From the NCBI RefSeq assembly GCF_034043675.1, contig NZ_JAXCLA010000010.1, positions 260,395 to 324,394 of the forward strand: DNA of 64,000 bases, written 5' to 3'. This DNA comes from KK5 sp034043675 (lineage in GTDB: Bacteria; Pseudomonadota; Gammaproteobacteria; Burkholderiales; Burkholderiaceae_C). Below are positions 34,080-43,437 of the stretch, in pieces (the stretch's first letter is position 1; the number at the start of each line of letters is the position of its first letter). A program made the translations under genes and the position numbers. The notes under the pieces are model-generated. The model had not been told where the DNA came from and searched no databases. It saw only the letters and a list, made by a program, of their open reading frames with translations.

Positions 34080-34272
34080 TCTTGACCTCGATGTGGCTGA
34101 TGGCATTGGCGGCGGCGCTGGCGGCCGCATCGGTGGCGACCACGGCGGCGCGGTCTTCGCGGGCTTGGGTGGCCAGCTCGGCGTCACGCCCGGCGCCGTA
34201 GGCCCACCAGCCGGCGGCCGCGATCGAGCCGATCCAGACGCCGCCGGCGGCGAGGAGCGCGTAGGGGTTCAT
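33910..34272 (-). CDS. Rz-like inner-membrane spanin
   Basis: 120 residues: an N-terminal membrane anchor (ALLAAGGVWIGSIAAAGWWAY) and a helical Ala/Glu-rich periplasmic body (ELATQAREDRAAVVATDAAA). Size and topology fit Rz. Its ATG overlaps the endolysin stop codon (ATGA). A separate Rz1-like frame is nested in its 3' part, the arrangement seen in lambda. Confidence 0.75.
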   Translation of the reverse strand: MNPYALLAAGGVWIGSIAAAGWWAYGAGRDAELATQAREDRAAVVATDAAASAAANAISHIEVKNVQIRQPLETIVRTETVFRDCRSGPDALRLLNSTPGIAAAASAADDGQLPASGPAH

Positions 34273-34883
34273 GCGAAGGCCTTCCGCGCCTGCTCGAACA
34301 ACTGGCGACGCTCGGCCAGGCCGACCATCGCCGGGCCGTTGATCTTGCGGGTGATGGCCTCCACGTCGCCGGCGTCGGCCGCGGCATTGCAGCCCAGGGA
34401 GGCCCAGTACCAGGCCGCCGTCAGCGTGGCATAGACGGGCCTGGCCACCAGGTCGGGCTGCTCTTTGAGCGGCGCGCCGAGCGCGTCGCCGGCGGCCAGA
34501 TAGTTCGCGCGGCCGGTGAGCTGGAAGATGCCGCGGCCGCGGTACGTCCAGCCGTCGCCGCTGCCTTCGTCGGCATTGCCATTGCGGTTGGCATAGACCC
34601 GGTTCGCCAGGCCCTGCGGGTTGCGGATCAAGGTGGCCGCGTCGGCCATCGTGCTGACGCGCGTCGGCCAGATCTGGCGGATGCGCTCGGGCGTCGTGTA
34701 GAACAGGTCTTCTTCGAGTCGCGTGAAGCGGGCGGACTCGTGCATGGCCTGGCTGACGAAGGCCGCCTGGCGGATCGGCGTCGAGATCTGGAAGCGATCG
34801 CAGGCCACGTGCAGCGGCTCGGCGAAGTCGCGGGCCAGGGTCGGGCCGAGGCCGGCCGCGATGAGTGTTTGAACAATGAGCAT
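34269..34883 (-). CDS. Endolysin, glycoside hydrolase family 19 (chitinase/muramidase-like)
   Basis: 204 residues of the GH19 fold. AFVSQAMHESARFTRLEEDL contains the family catalytic Glu region, and YRGRGIFQLTGRANY the conserved substrate-cleft motif. No signal peptide or anchor is seen, so export depends on a holin. The ATG ending at 34883 lies 1 bp after the stop of the upstream membrane-protein gene. It should cleave peptidoglycan glycan strands at the end of the lytic cycle. Confidence 0.9.
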   Translation of the reverse strand: MLIVQTLIAAGLGPTLARDFAEPLHVACDRFQISTPIRQAAFVSQAMHESARFTRLEEDLFYTTPERIRQIWPTRVSTMADAATLIRNPQGLANRVYANRNGNADEGSGDGWTYRGRGIFQLTGRANYLAAGDALGAPLKEQPDLVARPVYATLTAAWYWASLGCNAAADAGDVEAITRKINGPAMVGLAERRQLFEQARKAFA

Positions 34884-34884
34884 G

Positions 34885-35163
34885 TCAGCCCTCCTTGACG
34901 CGGGTACGGACGATGAGGACGGCGAAGCCGACCACGATGAAGACGTCCTGCCAGGTCGGGGGCTCCAGGCCCAGCAGCGGCGTGAAAACGGCGCCGGCGG
35001 CGCCAAGGCCCAGCAGCACCCATGCAAGGGCCTTGAGGGTCTCGGTGCAGCGCTCGCGCGGCGCCATGCTGGTGGCCAGCGGGTTGACCCGTTCCAGCTT
35101 GTTGAGGGCCTCGGCCAGCACGACCAGGCCGCCCAGCGTGTAGAGCAGCGACGCGGCGATCAC
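34885..35163 (-). CDS. Small membrane protein, holin-like
   Basis: 92 residues with three hydrophobic segments (SLLYTLGGLVVLAEAL, ALAWVLLGLGAAGAVFTPLL, VFIVVGFAVLIV) and a basic C-terminus (RTRVKEG). The start is a GTG ending at 35163 that overlaps the stop of the upstream gene (GTGA), so it is translationally coupled. Position directly before the endolysin suggests a holin or antiholin. An ATG-started longer frame upstream would overlap the neighbour and is rejected. Confidence 0.65.
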   Translation of the reverse strand: MIAASLLYTLGGLVVLAEALNKLERVNPLATSMAPRERCTETLKALAWVLLGLGAAGAVFTPLLGLEPPTWQDVFIVVGFAVLIVRTRVKEG

Positions 35164-35549
35164 GAAGCCACCTCCGCCCCTGGCGCGAACCGCCTGATGA
35201 AGCCGCGCAGAAACTGCTGCGCGCCCCCGCCGGTGATGAACGCGCAGCCCAGTAGCACCGAGTCCGGCAAGGTCGCAATCAGCAGGACCAGCGGCGCAAG
35301 GTATCCAGCGGTGAGACTGCCCGCGCAGGCGACCATCATTCGGCGGCCGGCCGTCCAGACCATCGCTTGCCAAGTGTCGCCGGAGGCCGGGACCGCGTTG
35401 AGCAGCGCGATCGCCACGAGCGCGCCGGCGAAGCCCGCCGTGAGCACGTCGGCTCGCAGGCCCAGCGGGACGCCGAACGCGGTCAACGCCGGCAGGGCGA
35501 CAGATCCGGCGACGATCGTCATCGCACCGGAGGAAATTGGTTCAGGCAT
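35160..35549 (-). CDS. Putative holin
   Basis: 129 residues with several hydrophobic segments (VLTAGFAGALVAIALLNAV, LTAGYLAPLVLLIATL) and a charged C-terminus (RGFIRRFAPGAE). It precedes the other small membrane protein and the endolysin, the usual place of a holin. Which of the two forms the pore cannot be told from sequence. Confidence 0.62.
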   Translation of the reverse strand: MPEPISSGAMTIVAGSVALPALTAFGVPLGLRADVLTAGFAGALVAIALLNAVPASGDTWQAMVWTAGRRMMVACAGSLTAGYLAPLVLLIATLPDSVLLGCAFITGGGAQQFLRGFIRRFAPGAEVAS

Positions 35550-35622
35550 CGAAGCTCCAAGGAAAGGCCCGCCGGCGGGGAATGAGCACAGGCAGTGGGT
35601 CTATTGAGGCAGAGCCGGCCGA

Positions 35623-36825
35623 TCACAGGGGCTCGATGACCAGTGCCGTTCCGGCATCGTTCAACCGAACCCGTCGTGTGACGGTTCCGCTTGCATTGGT
35701 CAACACCAAGCCCTTCCCAGCCTCGGCAACATGGAAATCTCCGGCCATCGCCTTGATCGCGTAGGTCGGTCGCGGCGTTAGTTTGAAAAAGCCGTCGGAG
35801 GCGTTCTCGATCGTCGCGTCGGTATCGTCGGAGTCGGGCGGCCCAAGCCTGATCTTGTAGTGACCGGCATCGCCCGAGAACTTGGTCTCCTTACCGGGCG
35901 GTGCGTACATCAAGACGTGACCGAGGTCCGGGTCATAGCGCAGCGTGGCATACCCCGTCGTGCCGAACCCCAGGACGATGCCGCCACCAAAGTGCGAGCT
36001 GACCCCCTCGCCAGCCGAGTAGAAAGCGTAGTTCTTGCCGGACCCAGATGCGGCACCAGCGACGTAGACACCGTAGTTGTCCTGCGCGCCTCGCGTCAGG
36101 TACCCCACACGCACGCCATACATCGAAGTGATCGTGCCCGTGCCCAACGGATTGCCGACCTTCACGCCGGCAGCACTTGTGATCGTTCCGGCCGTCGACT
36201 CGATGAGGCTGTCGAAACCATTCAGTTCGTTGAGCGTCGCCGTCGCGCTGTAATGCGGTCGGCTCTGGAAGCTGATGTGATGGTCGGAGTCGACCGCGCC
36301 CTGAATCGTGACGTTGTCGTTGAAGCTGGCATGGCCGTAGATCGGCGCCCCACCCGAGTACTCGATGATGTCGTTCGCCAAGAAGGCATACCAGGCATGC
36401 ACCTGGATCAGCTTGTTGGACAGGTAGCTCATCAGCGAGTAGGCCTTGCCACCTCCGCCTCCAGACGTCTGGGTTGCAACGGAGGGACTGAGCGTCCCCG
36501 CCGTCATATCGCCAGCTGTCAAGCCCTGATAGATCTGCCACTTGCCGTTCGCAAGGTCGGTCGCGAAAGTGCCTGCGACATGTCCAACCAAGCACATGTA
36601 CCAAGTACCGCTCTGCTTGGAGAGGTCCTTCAGGGCATAGGTCTGACCGGTCACCCAGTCACCGCGTGATGTGTATGCGGCTAGCGATGCGACAGCGCCT
36701 GCCATCGTTTGCTTCGTCTGCCCGAGCCGATCAACGACGGTCATTTGAGATGACGTCGCGACCTCGGCGATGAGGTCGGTGTCCAACTTGGCGTTTTCCA
36801 GGTCTTGAATGGTGATGGCGGGCAT
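35623..36825 (-). CDS. Tail fibre / receptor-binding-type structural protein
   Basis: 400 residues. The N-terminal ~60 residues (TSSQMTVVDRLGQTKQTMAG) resemble the virion-attachment start of tail fibres and spikes. A segment with GDWVTGQTYALKDLSKQSG looks like a carbohydrate-binding-type repeat, and the C-terminal half is β-rich and glycine-rich with FGTTGYATLRYDPD. No chaperone gene follows. Position after the tail-tip gene supports host recognition. Codon use is less GC-biased than in neighbours, suggesting a swapped module. Confidence 0.7.
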   Translation of the reverse strand: MPAITIQDLENAKLDTDLIAEVATSSQMTVVDRLGQTKQTMAGAVASLAAYTSRGDWVTGQTYALKDLSKQSGTWYMCLVGHVAGTFATDLANGKWQIYQGLTAGDMTAGTLSPSVATQTSGGGGGKAYSLMSYLSNKLIQVHAWYAFLANDIIEYSGGAPIYGHASFNDNVTIQGAVDSDHHISFQSRPHYSATATLNELNGFDSLIESTAGTITSAAGVKVGNPLGTGTITSMYGVRVGYLTRGAQDNYGVYVAGAASGSGKNYAFYSAGEGVSSHFGGGIVLGFGTTGYATLRYDPDLGHVLMYAPPGKETKFSGDAGHYKIRLGPPDSDDTDATIENASDGFFKLTPRPTYAIKAMAGDFHVAEAGKGLVLTNASGTVTRRVRLNDAGTALVIEPL

Positions 36826-36888
36826 GTTGATCTTTCTGGGCAGGCGCAGGCCTCCCGCAAGGGATGTGGAACGTTCGGTGGGGAGGTG

Positions 36889-39675
36889 CTAGCTGTTGAT
36901 GACGCCAGCCGACTCAGGCACGGGCTGGCGATCCATCTGGTAGTAGGTGTCGCTGTAGTTCACGGCGCGCACGGTCGGGTACTGGTTGTCCGCGAGGTCG
37001 ATCTCGGACACGAGCCAGGCCATGGCCAGACGTCTGGAATCGCTGGCGAAGGAGAAGATGGTGCGGATGCCATCCGGGCCGGGGACGGTCACGATGGCCT
37101 CGGCGGGCGGGCGCGCGAGGATGACCTGATTCGCCTTGGCGCCGGCGCGCACCGAGATGCTGTCCAGGGTGCCATCACGCTTCATCAACACGATGCTGTG
37201 CGGCTCGCCGTCCTCGAAGGCGACGCGCTGGCTCAGCGTCAGGGTCAGGCCTTGCTGAGAGATCACCTCGCCGTCATAGGCCTTGAAGCGGGTGTTGTCG
37301 ACGATGTCGATGCGGGCGTTCGGCAGCAGCGCGCGGGCATCCAGCGTGGTCTTGGTCTCGATGCTCAGGCGCTGGCCCTTGAGCTTGAAGAACTCGCGGT
37401 TCGCGCGGAACCAGGCCTGGGCAAAGCTTCGGATGCCGGCGATCTCGAACTTCTTCGGCGAGCGGGCGCTGCCATCCAGCGGCAGCTTGATGGTCTCGGT
37501 CTGTTGCGTGTCGGGGTCGGAGTACTGGAACTCTATGCCGTCATAGTCGCCATCGGCCACGAACTTGCGCGTCATGGTCTCGGAGTTTGGCTGCTTGTTC
37601 CGGTGCGTGAACAGCGCCGTGCTCGCGCTCTGCTGACGATCCAGCGCGAGGCGAATCCTTCCGTTCTGGCGGTAACCGGTGCAGAAGCCAGCATTGGCGA
37701 TCGTCTCAACGGTCTCTTCGAAGGCAATGTTGTCGCTGTCGAAGGTGTAGTTGAACTGGCCGACTTCCGGGTGCCAGGCGTCGAGTTGTTGCTGCACGGA
37801 ATAGATCTGCGCCATGTCCAGATCGGTGTCCAGGTCACGGGCGCCGATCTTCGGGTCCAGCGCGACAGCGGCGATGATGTCGACCAGACGAGACGTAGCG
37901 CTGATGGTGCCACTGACCAAGCGGCCGGTCGCGTCGAATGCGCCGCTGAAGTCGGTGCCGTTGAAGGTGGGCAGCAGGCGCGAGGCCAGCGCGTTGAGCT
38001 GCCGCGTCTTCACAGCGGTGCTGCGGCTGTTGGCCTCGGTGATCGTGTGGATCGTCGTCAGGTTGCCGAAGTGCGGCTTGGACTCGGGCGTGATGCTGTA
38101 GAGGTCTGCCCAGGCGATCTCATCCTGCACGCGGCCCTGGAAGTCATAGTCGTGCTGACTGGTGCGGCGCATCCGCACGCGAGCCGGGCCGGTCCATGCC
38201 GTGGCGTGCTCGATCGTGTCTGCCCGCTCTTCCGAGACCGACCCGCTGAGGTTGGCGGTGATGATCTCGACGGTGCCGGTGGGAGCGAAGGTGCCCAGAT
38301 CCAGCCGCTCGATCGAGATCTCGAAGTCCACCGTCTCGGCCGACAGGCCGCCGTCATCCTTGTACAGGCCGCTCTGAGCGACGATGTTGACCCAGACCTC
38401 GGTGCGGTTGGCTGCGCGCAACGTCACCCAGTCGGTGTATTCGGTCACCGGCTGGCCCGGCGCCGGCGCGTCGGCCAAGTCGTCGATGGTGGCCGCCGCA
38501 ACGATCTCGGACAGGAAGACCGCGCCGCTCAAGATCATGAATCCGTCGGCCACGCCGATCACGGTCCGTGAGCCGGAGTAGTTCCGGGTCACCGTGAACG
38601 TGGTCTCTGCAGGGCTGCCGCGATCCACCGGAGCGGGCGTCGTGGTCAGGTGACCCAAGTTGTCGATGGCCGCGACGGTGTACGTGCCGTCGTTCGTCGG
38701 GTCATCGGTCGACGCCACGGCGATCGAGTCACCGACGCGCAAATCGGCGAACGGATCCTCCCAACCTTCACCACCGACACCGGTCGCATTGAACTTGCCG
38801 CCGAAGGCCTGCACGATGGCGGTCGAGATGACCGGGACATCAGCCATCGTGATGATGATCTCGTCGCCCGGGTCGACGATGGCATTGATGTTCGGCTTCT
38901 TCGTCTGCTGCGTGATGACGTCGCCGCCCGGATCGGGCGTGAAGGTGTAGGTCTCGCCGCGCGCGAGTTGCAGTTGGTTCAGTGGCTTGAGGATCAGGCC
39001 GTCCACCTCGTTGGAGCGCGCCACCGTCAGCACCTTGTCGATGATGGCCGGGCCGATCTGCAGGTGCGGCGCGTCGCCGCTGTTCGGGCTGGTGAAGGGC
39101 CAGTACACAGCGGCGCTGGCATTGCTGATCGCTTTGATCAGCGACTGACCGTCCTGCACCTGGCTGAGTTCACAGTAGCCGCGGCTCACGCAGTAGTAGC
39201 CGTACTCGTACTTCCGGTTCTGGATGTACTTGTTGTACGTCGGCATCATCATGGACGGGATCGACAAGACGGTGCCGTAGATGTCTTCCTTGCGCTGTCC
39301 AACGCGTTGCTGGTTCTCGCGGACTCCCAGCGCGTTGTTGGGACTCTGCTGGGTCCGATTGACGTTCGGAGGCATGGCCGATGGCTGGGCCATCAGCGCC
39401 GTCGCCACGCTGATCACCGTCAGGATGATCTGGATGGCCGGCAGGTACGGGCCGCCCGGGCTCTGCAGCACCACATACTCGGGCGCGGCATTGGCCAGCA
39501 ACGCGGCGACGTCGCCGGTGATCTCGGTGTCTGCCGACGGCTCGCCCTCGAAGACCTGCACACCAACCTGTGGCGCATCGCCGTAATGACTCAGCAGCCA
39601 CTCGCCGATGCTGGGCGCTTCGAAGACCTGCTCGGCGCCGGCGATCGGGTGCGCGTAGAGGCGGATGGTTGTCAT
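36889..39675 (-). CDS. Tail-tip / host-specificity protein (gpJ/TipJ-like)
   Basis: 928 residues, the second largest tail protein. The N-terminal part has a hydrophobic stretch (LPAIQIILTVISVATALMAQ), common in TipJ-like proteins. The centre holds β-rich repeats resembling fibronectin or baseplate modules, and the C-terminal part (residues ~620-900) resembles gpJ-like tip domains. It overlaps the NlpC/P60-like gene by 4 bp and forms the tail end that contacts the cell. Family assignment is by size, order and general features. Confidence 0.75.
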   Translation of the reverse strand: MTTIRLYAHPIAGAEQVFEAPSIGEWLLSHYGDAPQVGVQVFEGEPSADTEITGDVAALLANAAPEYVVLQSPGGPYLPAIQIILTVISVATALMAQPSAMPPNVNRTQQSPNNALGVRENQQRVGQRKEDIYGTVLSIPSMMMPTYNKYIQNRKYEYGYYCVSRGYCELSQVQDGQSLIKAISNASAAVYWPFTSPNSGDAPHLQIGPAIIDKVLTVARSNEVDGLILKPLNQLQLARGETYTFTPDPGGDVITQQTKKPNINAIVDPGDEIIITMADVPVISTAIVQAFGGKFNATGVGGEGWEDPFADLRVGDSIAVASTDDPTNDGTYTVAAIDNLGHLTTTPAPVDRGSPAETTFTVTRNYSGSRTVIGVADGFMILSGAVFLSEIVAAATIDDLADAPAPGQPVTEYTDWVTLRAANRTEVWVNIVAQSGLYKDDGGLSAETVDFEISIERLDLGTFAPTGTVEIITANLSGSVSEERADTIEHATAWTGPARVRMRRTSQHDYDFQGRVQDEIAWADLYSITPESKPHFGNLTTIHTITEANSRSTAVKTRQLNALASRLLPTFNGTDFSGAFDATGRLVSGTISATSRLVDIIAAVALDPKIGARDLDTDLDMAQIYSVQQQLDAWHPEVGQFNYTFDSDNIAFEETVETIANAGFCTGYRQNGRIRLALDRQQSASTALFTHRNKQPNSETMTRKFVADGDYDGIEFQYSDPDTQQTETIKLPLDGSARSPKKFEIAGIRSFAQAWFRANREFFKLKGQRLSIETKTTLDARALLPNARIDIVDNTRFKAYDGEVISQQGLTLTLSQRVAFEDGEPHSIVLMKRDGTLDSISVRAGAKANQVILARPPAEAIVTVPGPDGIRTIFSFASDSRRLAMAWLVSEIDLADNQYPTVRAVNYSDTYYQMDRQPVPESAGVINS

Positions 39676-40046
39676 GCGTCGACCTGGTCCCAGAACTCGA
39701 TCAGGGCGTAGGCGTCACGGATCGACGCCATGTCCTGATACAGGTTGCCTTCGGTCAGCGCGTGCAGCACGCTGCCTTGCCAATAGATGCCGCAGTGATG
39801 CAGACCAACCTGCTCGCTCTTGCCCAGCAGAACGATGCACAGATCCTGCGGCTCCGCGATCGGCGTAAGGCCTTCCGGACCTTTGTGCAGGGCCAGACGG
39901 AAAGCGGCGGCGATGCTGCGGATTTTGGCGTTGACCGTCTTGTACCTGGTGACGCCGAGGCCGCGCTCGGCTTTCCAGACGTCTGTGACGAGATCCCAGC
40001 ATGGCGGAGTGCCATACTGGCGCGGCAGGTAGGCGTTGATGTCCAT
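39672..40046 (-). CDS. NlpC/P60-like tail assembly peptidase
   Basis: 124 residues. Cys16 in PPCWDLVTDVW and the downstream VGLHHCGIYWQGSVLHALT, with a candidate catalytic His, fit a small NlpC/P60 cysteine peptidase. These tail-tip enzymes (compare lambda gpK C-terminus) help assembly or open peptidoglycan at infection. It is coupled to both neighbours by overlapping start and stop codons. Confidence 0.7.
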   Translation of the reverse strand: MDINAYLPRQYGTPPCWDLVTDVWKAERGLGVTRYKTVNAKIRSIAAAFRLALHKGPEGLTPIAEPQDLCIVLLGKSEQVGLHHCGIYWQGSVLHALTEGNLYQDMASIRDAYALIEFWDQVDA

Positions 40047-40555
40047 CAGAGGAAGCCCCGGAGCATGGGGATGTCGCGCGGCGTGTACAGCTCGCCGGTG
40101 CGGGTGAGGTTCAGGCGTGGCGAGGCCGCGGAGAAGGTGGCAGAGCCGATCTGGTAGTTCACGCTTTCGAGCTGGAGCCTCTGCGCGGCCTGTGGGGCGG
40201 TCAGGTCATCGCTCAGGTAAACGCGGAAGACCGATCGAACGCGCTCCTCGCTGTCCAGGTCGATCCGGTCCAGTTGCTCGCGGAACTCGTCCTGCACGTC
40301 GGTCAGGTCGAGGTTGATCGTGAACTGCTGATCGAGGTTGCCACCCTGCCCGGCCAGTTTCACCTCGAAGTTCGCCGGCTGCAGCGTGATCAGCAGGCCG
40401 GTCTCGGTCCAGGCCGTGGCCGGCCGCGTCTCGCGCCAGAGGTAGTAGGTCTTGCTCATCTGAGAGTGCGAGATCTCCAGCGTCGGCACCTCGTGGATGC
40501 GCTGCGGTGCGCTGGCGTAGAACTTACGCAGGCGCGTTTCGAGATCCAGGCTCAT
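40046..40555 (-). CDS. DUF1833-like minor tail protein
   Basis: 169 residues: MSLDLETRLRKFYASAPQRI at the start and LYTPRDIPMLRGFL at the end, the latter typical of DUF1833 proteins found between tape measure and tip genes in siphoviruses. Probably a distal tail structural component. It shares overlapping start/stop bases with both neighbours. Confidence 0.65.
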   Translation of the reverse strand: MSLDLETRLRKFYASAPQRIHEVPTLEISHSQMSKTYYLWRETRPATAWTETGLLITLQPANFEVKLAGQGGNLDQQFTINLDLTDVQDEFREQLDRIDLDSEERVRSVFRVYLSDDLTAPQAAQRLQLESVNYQIGSATFSAASPRLNLTRTGELYTPRDIPMLRGFL

Positions 40556-41046
40556 CAGAAGTCCAGGACGTTTGTGTCGCTGTTGGCGAAGATGGCGAGC
40601 CGGCGGAACATCGGCTGCAGGTCGCTGGTGTAGATCTCGTACATGTCGACCAGGCTCTGCGCTTCGTCTTCGTCCAGCAGGTAGGCCTGACTCTCGGTCT
40701 CGACGGAGAAGGCGACGCTGGCCGTCAGCGCGTCCACGCGCGTGACGCTGTAGGTCTCTGGCACGATGTTGACCAAGTGCAGCGCGTCGCCGAAGCCCGT
40801 GTCCAGCGGCATCAGGAACGAGATCGTGCCCTTCTTGATCACCTGCAGGTGAAAGGCCGTCCAGACCGAAAACTGCACGCGATCCAGCAGCAGCGTCACG
40901 GTCAGGCGCTGCGTGCCGCGATCGAACTCAAGCCCGTAGCGGGAGGAGCCGCCGGCCACCTGCGTGGCCATGGCACCGCCGGGCGCGCCGAACCCATAGC
41001 CGGCCACCAGGGGACGCATGCCCCTGGGCATCGAAGGCGTGGTCAT
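40555..41046 (-). CDS. Minor tail protein of unknown family
   Basis: 163 residues, β-rich (YGLEFDRGTQRLTVTLLLDR, FSVWTAFHLQVIKKGTISF). It sits directly downstream of the tape measure gene, where lambda has gpM. It is probably a distal tail component. I do not recognise a specific family. It has 1-bp-overlap coupling to the tape measure gene. Confidence 0.6.
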   Translation of the reverse strand: MTTPSMPRGMRPLVAGYGFGAPGGAMATQVAGGSSRYGLEFDRGTQRLTVTLLLDRVQFSVWTAFHLQVIKKGTISFLMPLDTGFGDALHLVNIVPETYSVTRVDALTASVAFSVETESQAYLLDEDEAQSLVDMYEIYTSDLQPMFRRLAIFANSDTNVLDF

Positions 41047-43436
41047 CAGCGGTTCCGTTCCGACTTGAAGTTCTTCTTCATCGCCCGGGAGGCCGCGCTG
41101 TTCGGATCGTAGAGATCCGCAGTGAAGCTGGCCTTCGCCCGGTCAGTCGCTTCTTCCAGGATCAGCGCCCGCTCGGTCGGCGACATCTGGACCTCGCGCA
41201 CGTTGTCGATGCGACCCGTGGTCTGGTTGATGATGTTGATCTTGCCGCCCGCCTGCCCGGCGCTGACGCCGAGCCGACCGTCAGGGCCGCGCTTCAGCGG
41301 CATGACCGCCTCGGGCCCCGCCTCACCCATGATGCCGAGGTTGCCGGCGCCGTAGGCGAAGGCCGTTGGACGGTTGAAGATGTCGCCCTTGGCGAACTTG
41401 GCGATGACGCCATCCGCGCCGAAGGCACCACCCTTCGCCCAGTACGGATTCGCACTGCTGAACGAGGAGAAGAGGTCCGAGGCAGTCGCGCCGGAACTGT
41501 TGGTTGCGCCGAACAAGCTTGCGAACAGGCCGACGACGTTCTTTCCTTGGGCTGCATCGCCGCCACCGAACAGGCCCCGGATCGAGGCCGCCAGTGAATC
41601 GATGAAGGGCTTGACGACCACCAGGCGCAGCAGCTCGGCCCGGATGTTCTCCACGAACTGGTGTGCCGAGCCCTTCGTGCCCATCAAGACGCCCGTCAAT
41701 CCATCCTCGATCGAAGACAGCGTGCTGGTGATGGCCTGGCCCGCGGCTTCGCCGGCACGGCCTGACTTCTCCAGGTAGTCATCCAGCGCCTTCGACGCAC
41801 CGGCATAGGGATCGTAGATCGGCGCATTGGTCTTGGTGCTCACCTCTTTGCGTAAGCGGATCTGTTCCTTCAGCGCGTCGATGTTCATCTGCATCTGCGT
41901 GAGCAGATCGCCGTCGGCGCCCATCTGCTCCAGCGTGGCCGCTTGCTCCTGCTTCCTCGCCAGGGTGTCCTGCAGGCGGGTGATGCGCAGCTCTTCGAGC
42001 TTCAGCGCCGTCAGCCCGATCTCTTCGAGCTGCTCGCGCAGGGCGCGGTTCTGATCGTCGAGCGACTGGGAGTAGTTGGCGACCGCCCGAGACTCCTCCG
42101 TCGTCATCTTGATGGCCTCGCGCTGCCGCTCGGTGAGCTTCACCGTGGCGACGGTGCGTGCCAGGATGTCCCTGATCGCTGCCTTGTGCGCATCGCTCAG
42201 CTTGACGCTGGCCAGCTCCGATTCGACGTCGATGCGGAGCTTGTCCGCCTCGGTCACTTTCTCGCCGGTAGAAAGCTCCTGCTTGGCAAGATCAAGCCGC
42301 TCGCGGATCTTCTTGTTCAGATCCTCATAGCGCTTCTGCTCCTGCAGCGCAGCGGCGTCCGGCTTCGCCGGAACATCAGGCGCCGAGGGCCGCATTTCGA
42401 CGTTGTCCGGGTTGATCGATCCACGGCCCGCCCCGGCAGACCCGTCCGTGAGCTTCAGGAACTTCGCACGGGCGACTTCCAGTTTCTGGGTGTACTCCTC
42501 GATGCCGGCCGCCGACTCCTGCAGGCGCTGCTGATAGGCCCTGTTGTACGGATCCTTGGCGATGGCTTCAGTGAAGGTCGCATAGTCCTTCTGCGCCGAT
42601 TCCAGGGCCGCTTGCAGCGGCTTGATGTTGTTGCGAATCTCGTAGTAGGCGTCATCGAGACCGAACAGCGCGCCGAAGGCATTGACAGCACCCTTGGCGC
42701 CGCCCTTCTTGTACCCGTCGAAGAGGGAGTTCAGGGCCGGGATCAGACTCGATGTGATAGCCCGAGCGGAGTTCTCCGAGTTCGTCTTGAGCTCGAACAG
42801 CTGCTTGTTGAACTTCTCCGCCTGATCAGCCTGCTCGGTCGTGATTTTGGAGTTCAGCTCGCCCGCCTCGGCGAGGTCGTGCAGGAAGTGCGCGACTTCC
42901 TTGGTGCTCTTGCCGAACAATTCCTGGATCAGGCGCGCCTTGTTGCCGTCATCAGCATATCGGCTCAGCGCAATGGCAACCTGGCGGACAGCCTCTGCCG
43001 GGTCTAGTCGCTTCAGGTCTTCGGCGTTCAGACCGATGCTCTTGAGCGTCTGGGTCATCGGCCCGTTCGCATTCCCCTCGCTCAAGACCTTGTTGAACTT
43101 GATCAGGGTTGTCGACACATCCTCCAGGCTGCCACCCGTCTTCAGGGCAACCTGTTCCAGAGCGCTGATGTTCTCGATGCTGGAGCCAGTCGCGTCCTTC
43201 ACGTCGTTCAAGGCGTCGATCGCCTCGGCGTTGTGCTTGACGAACTCAACGATGCTGAAGCCGGCGAATGCACCGGCGATCATTCCGCCAAGGCCGGCCA
43301 CGACGCTCGCCACGCGCGTATAGCTCGCCCGGATCTGCTGAGCATTCTTCTCCGCCAGGCGGCCGGCCTGGTCGAGGTCCTGCTGCAGCTTGGCGAGCCG
43401 GGCTTCGATGTCGATGGACAGTACTGCCAATGGCAT
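41046..43436 (-). CDS. Tail tape measure protein
   Basis: 796 residues, mostly helical. The N-terminus (RLAKLQQDLDQAGRLAEKNA) is coiled-coil, followed by a hydrophobic segment (VVAGLGGMIAGAFAGFSIVE), long charged helices at ~350-520, and a glycine-rich C-terminal region (AYGAGNLGIMGEAGPEAVMP) shared by lambda gpH-type proteins. It sets tail length and passes into the host envelope. At about 1.5 Å per residue it would give a tail near 120 nm. Confidence 0.9.
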   Translation of the reverse strand: MPLAVLSIDIEARLAKLQQDLDQAGRLAEKNAQQIRASYTRVASVVAGLGGMIAGAFAGFSIVEFVKHNAEAIDALNDVKDATGSSIENISALEQVALKTGGSLEDVSTTLIKFNKVLSEGNANGPMTQTLKSIGLNAEDLKRLDPAEAVRQVAIALSRYADDGNKARLIQELFGKSTKEVAHFLHDLAEAGELNSKITTEQADQAEKFNKQLFELKTNSENSARAITSSLIPALNSLFDGYKKGGAKGAVNAFGALFGLDDAYYEIRNNIKPLQAALESAQKDYATFTEAIAKDPYNRAYQQRLQESAAGIEEYTQKLEVARAKFLKLTDGSAGAGRGSINPDNVEMRPSAPDVPAKPDAAALQEQKRYEDLNKKIRERLDLAKQELSTGEKVTEADKLRIDVESELASVKLSDAHKAAIRDILARTVATVKLTERQREAIKMTTEESRAVANYSQSLDDQNRALREQLEEIGLTALKLEELRITRLQDTLARKQEQAATLEQMGADGDLLTQMQMNIDALKEQIRLRKEVSTKTNAPIYDPYAGASKALDDYLEKSGRAGEAAGQAITSTLSSIEDGLTGVLMGTKGSAHQFVENIRAELLRLVVVKPFIDSLAASIRGLFGGGDAAQGKNVVGLFASLFGATNSSGATASDLFSSFSSANPYWAKGGAFGADGVIAKFAKGDIFNRPTAFAYGAGNLGIMGEAGPEAVMPLKRGPDGRLGVSAGQAGGKINIINQTTGRIDNVREVQMSPTERALILEEATDRAKASFTADLYDPNSAASRAMKKNFKSERNR

Positions 43437-43437
43437 G

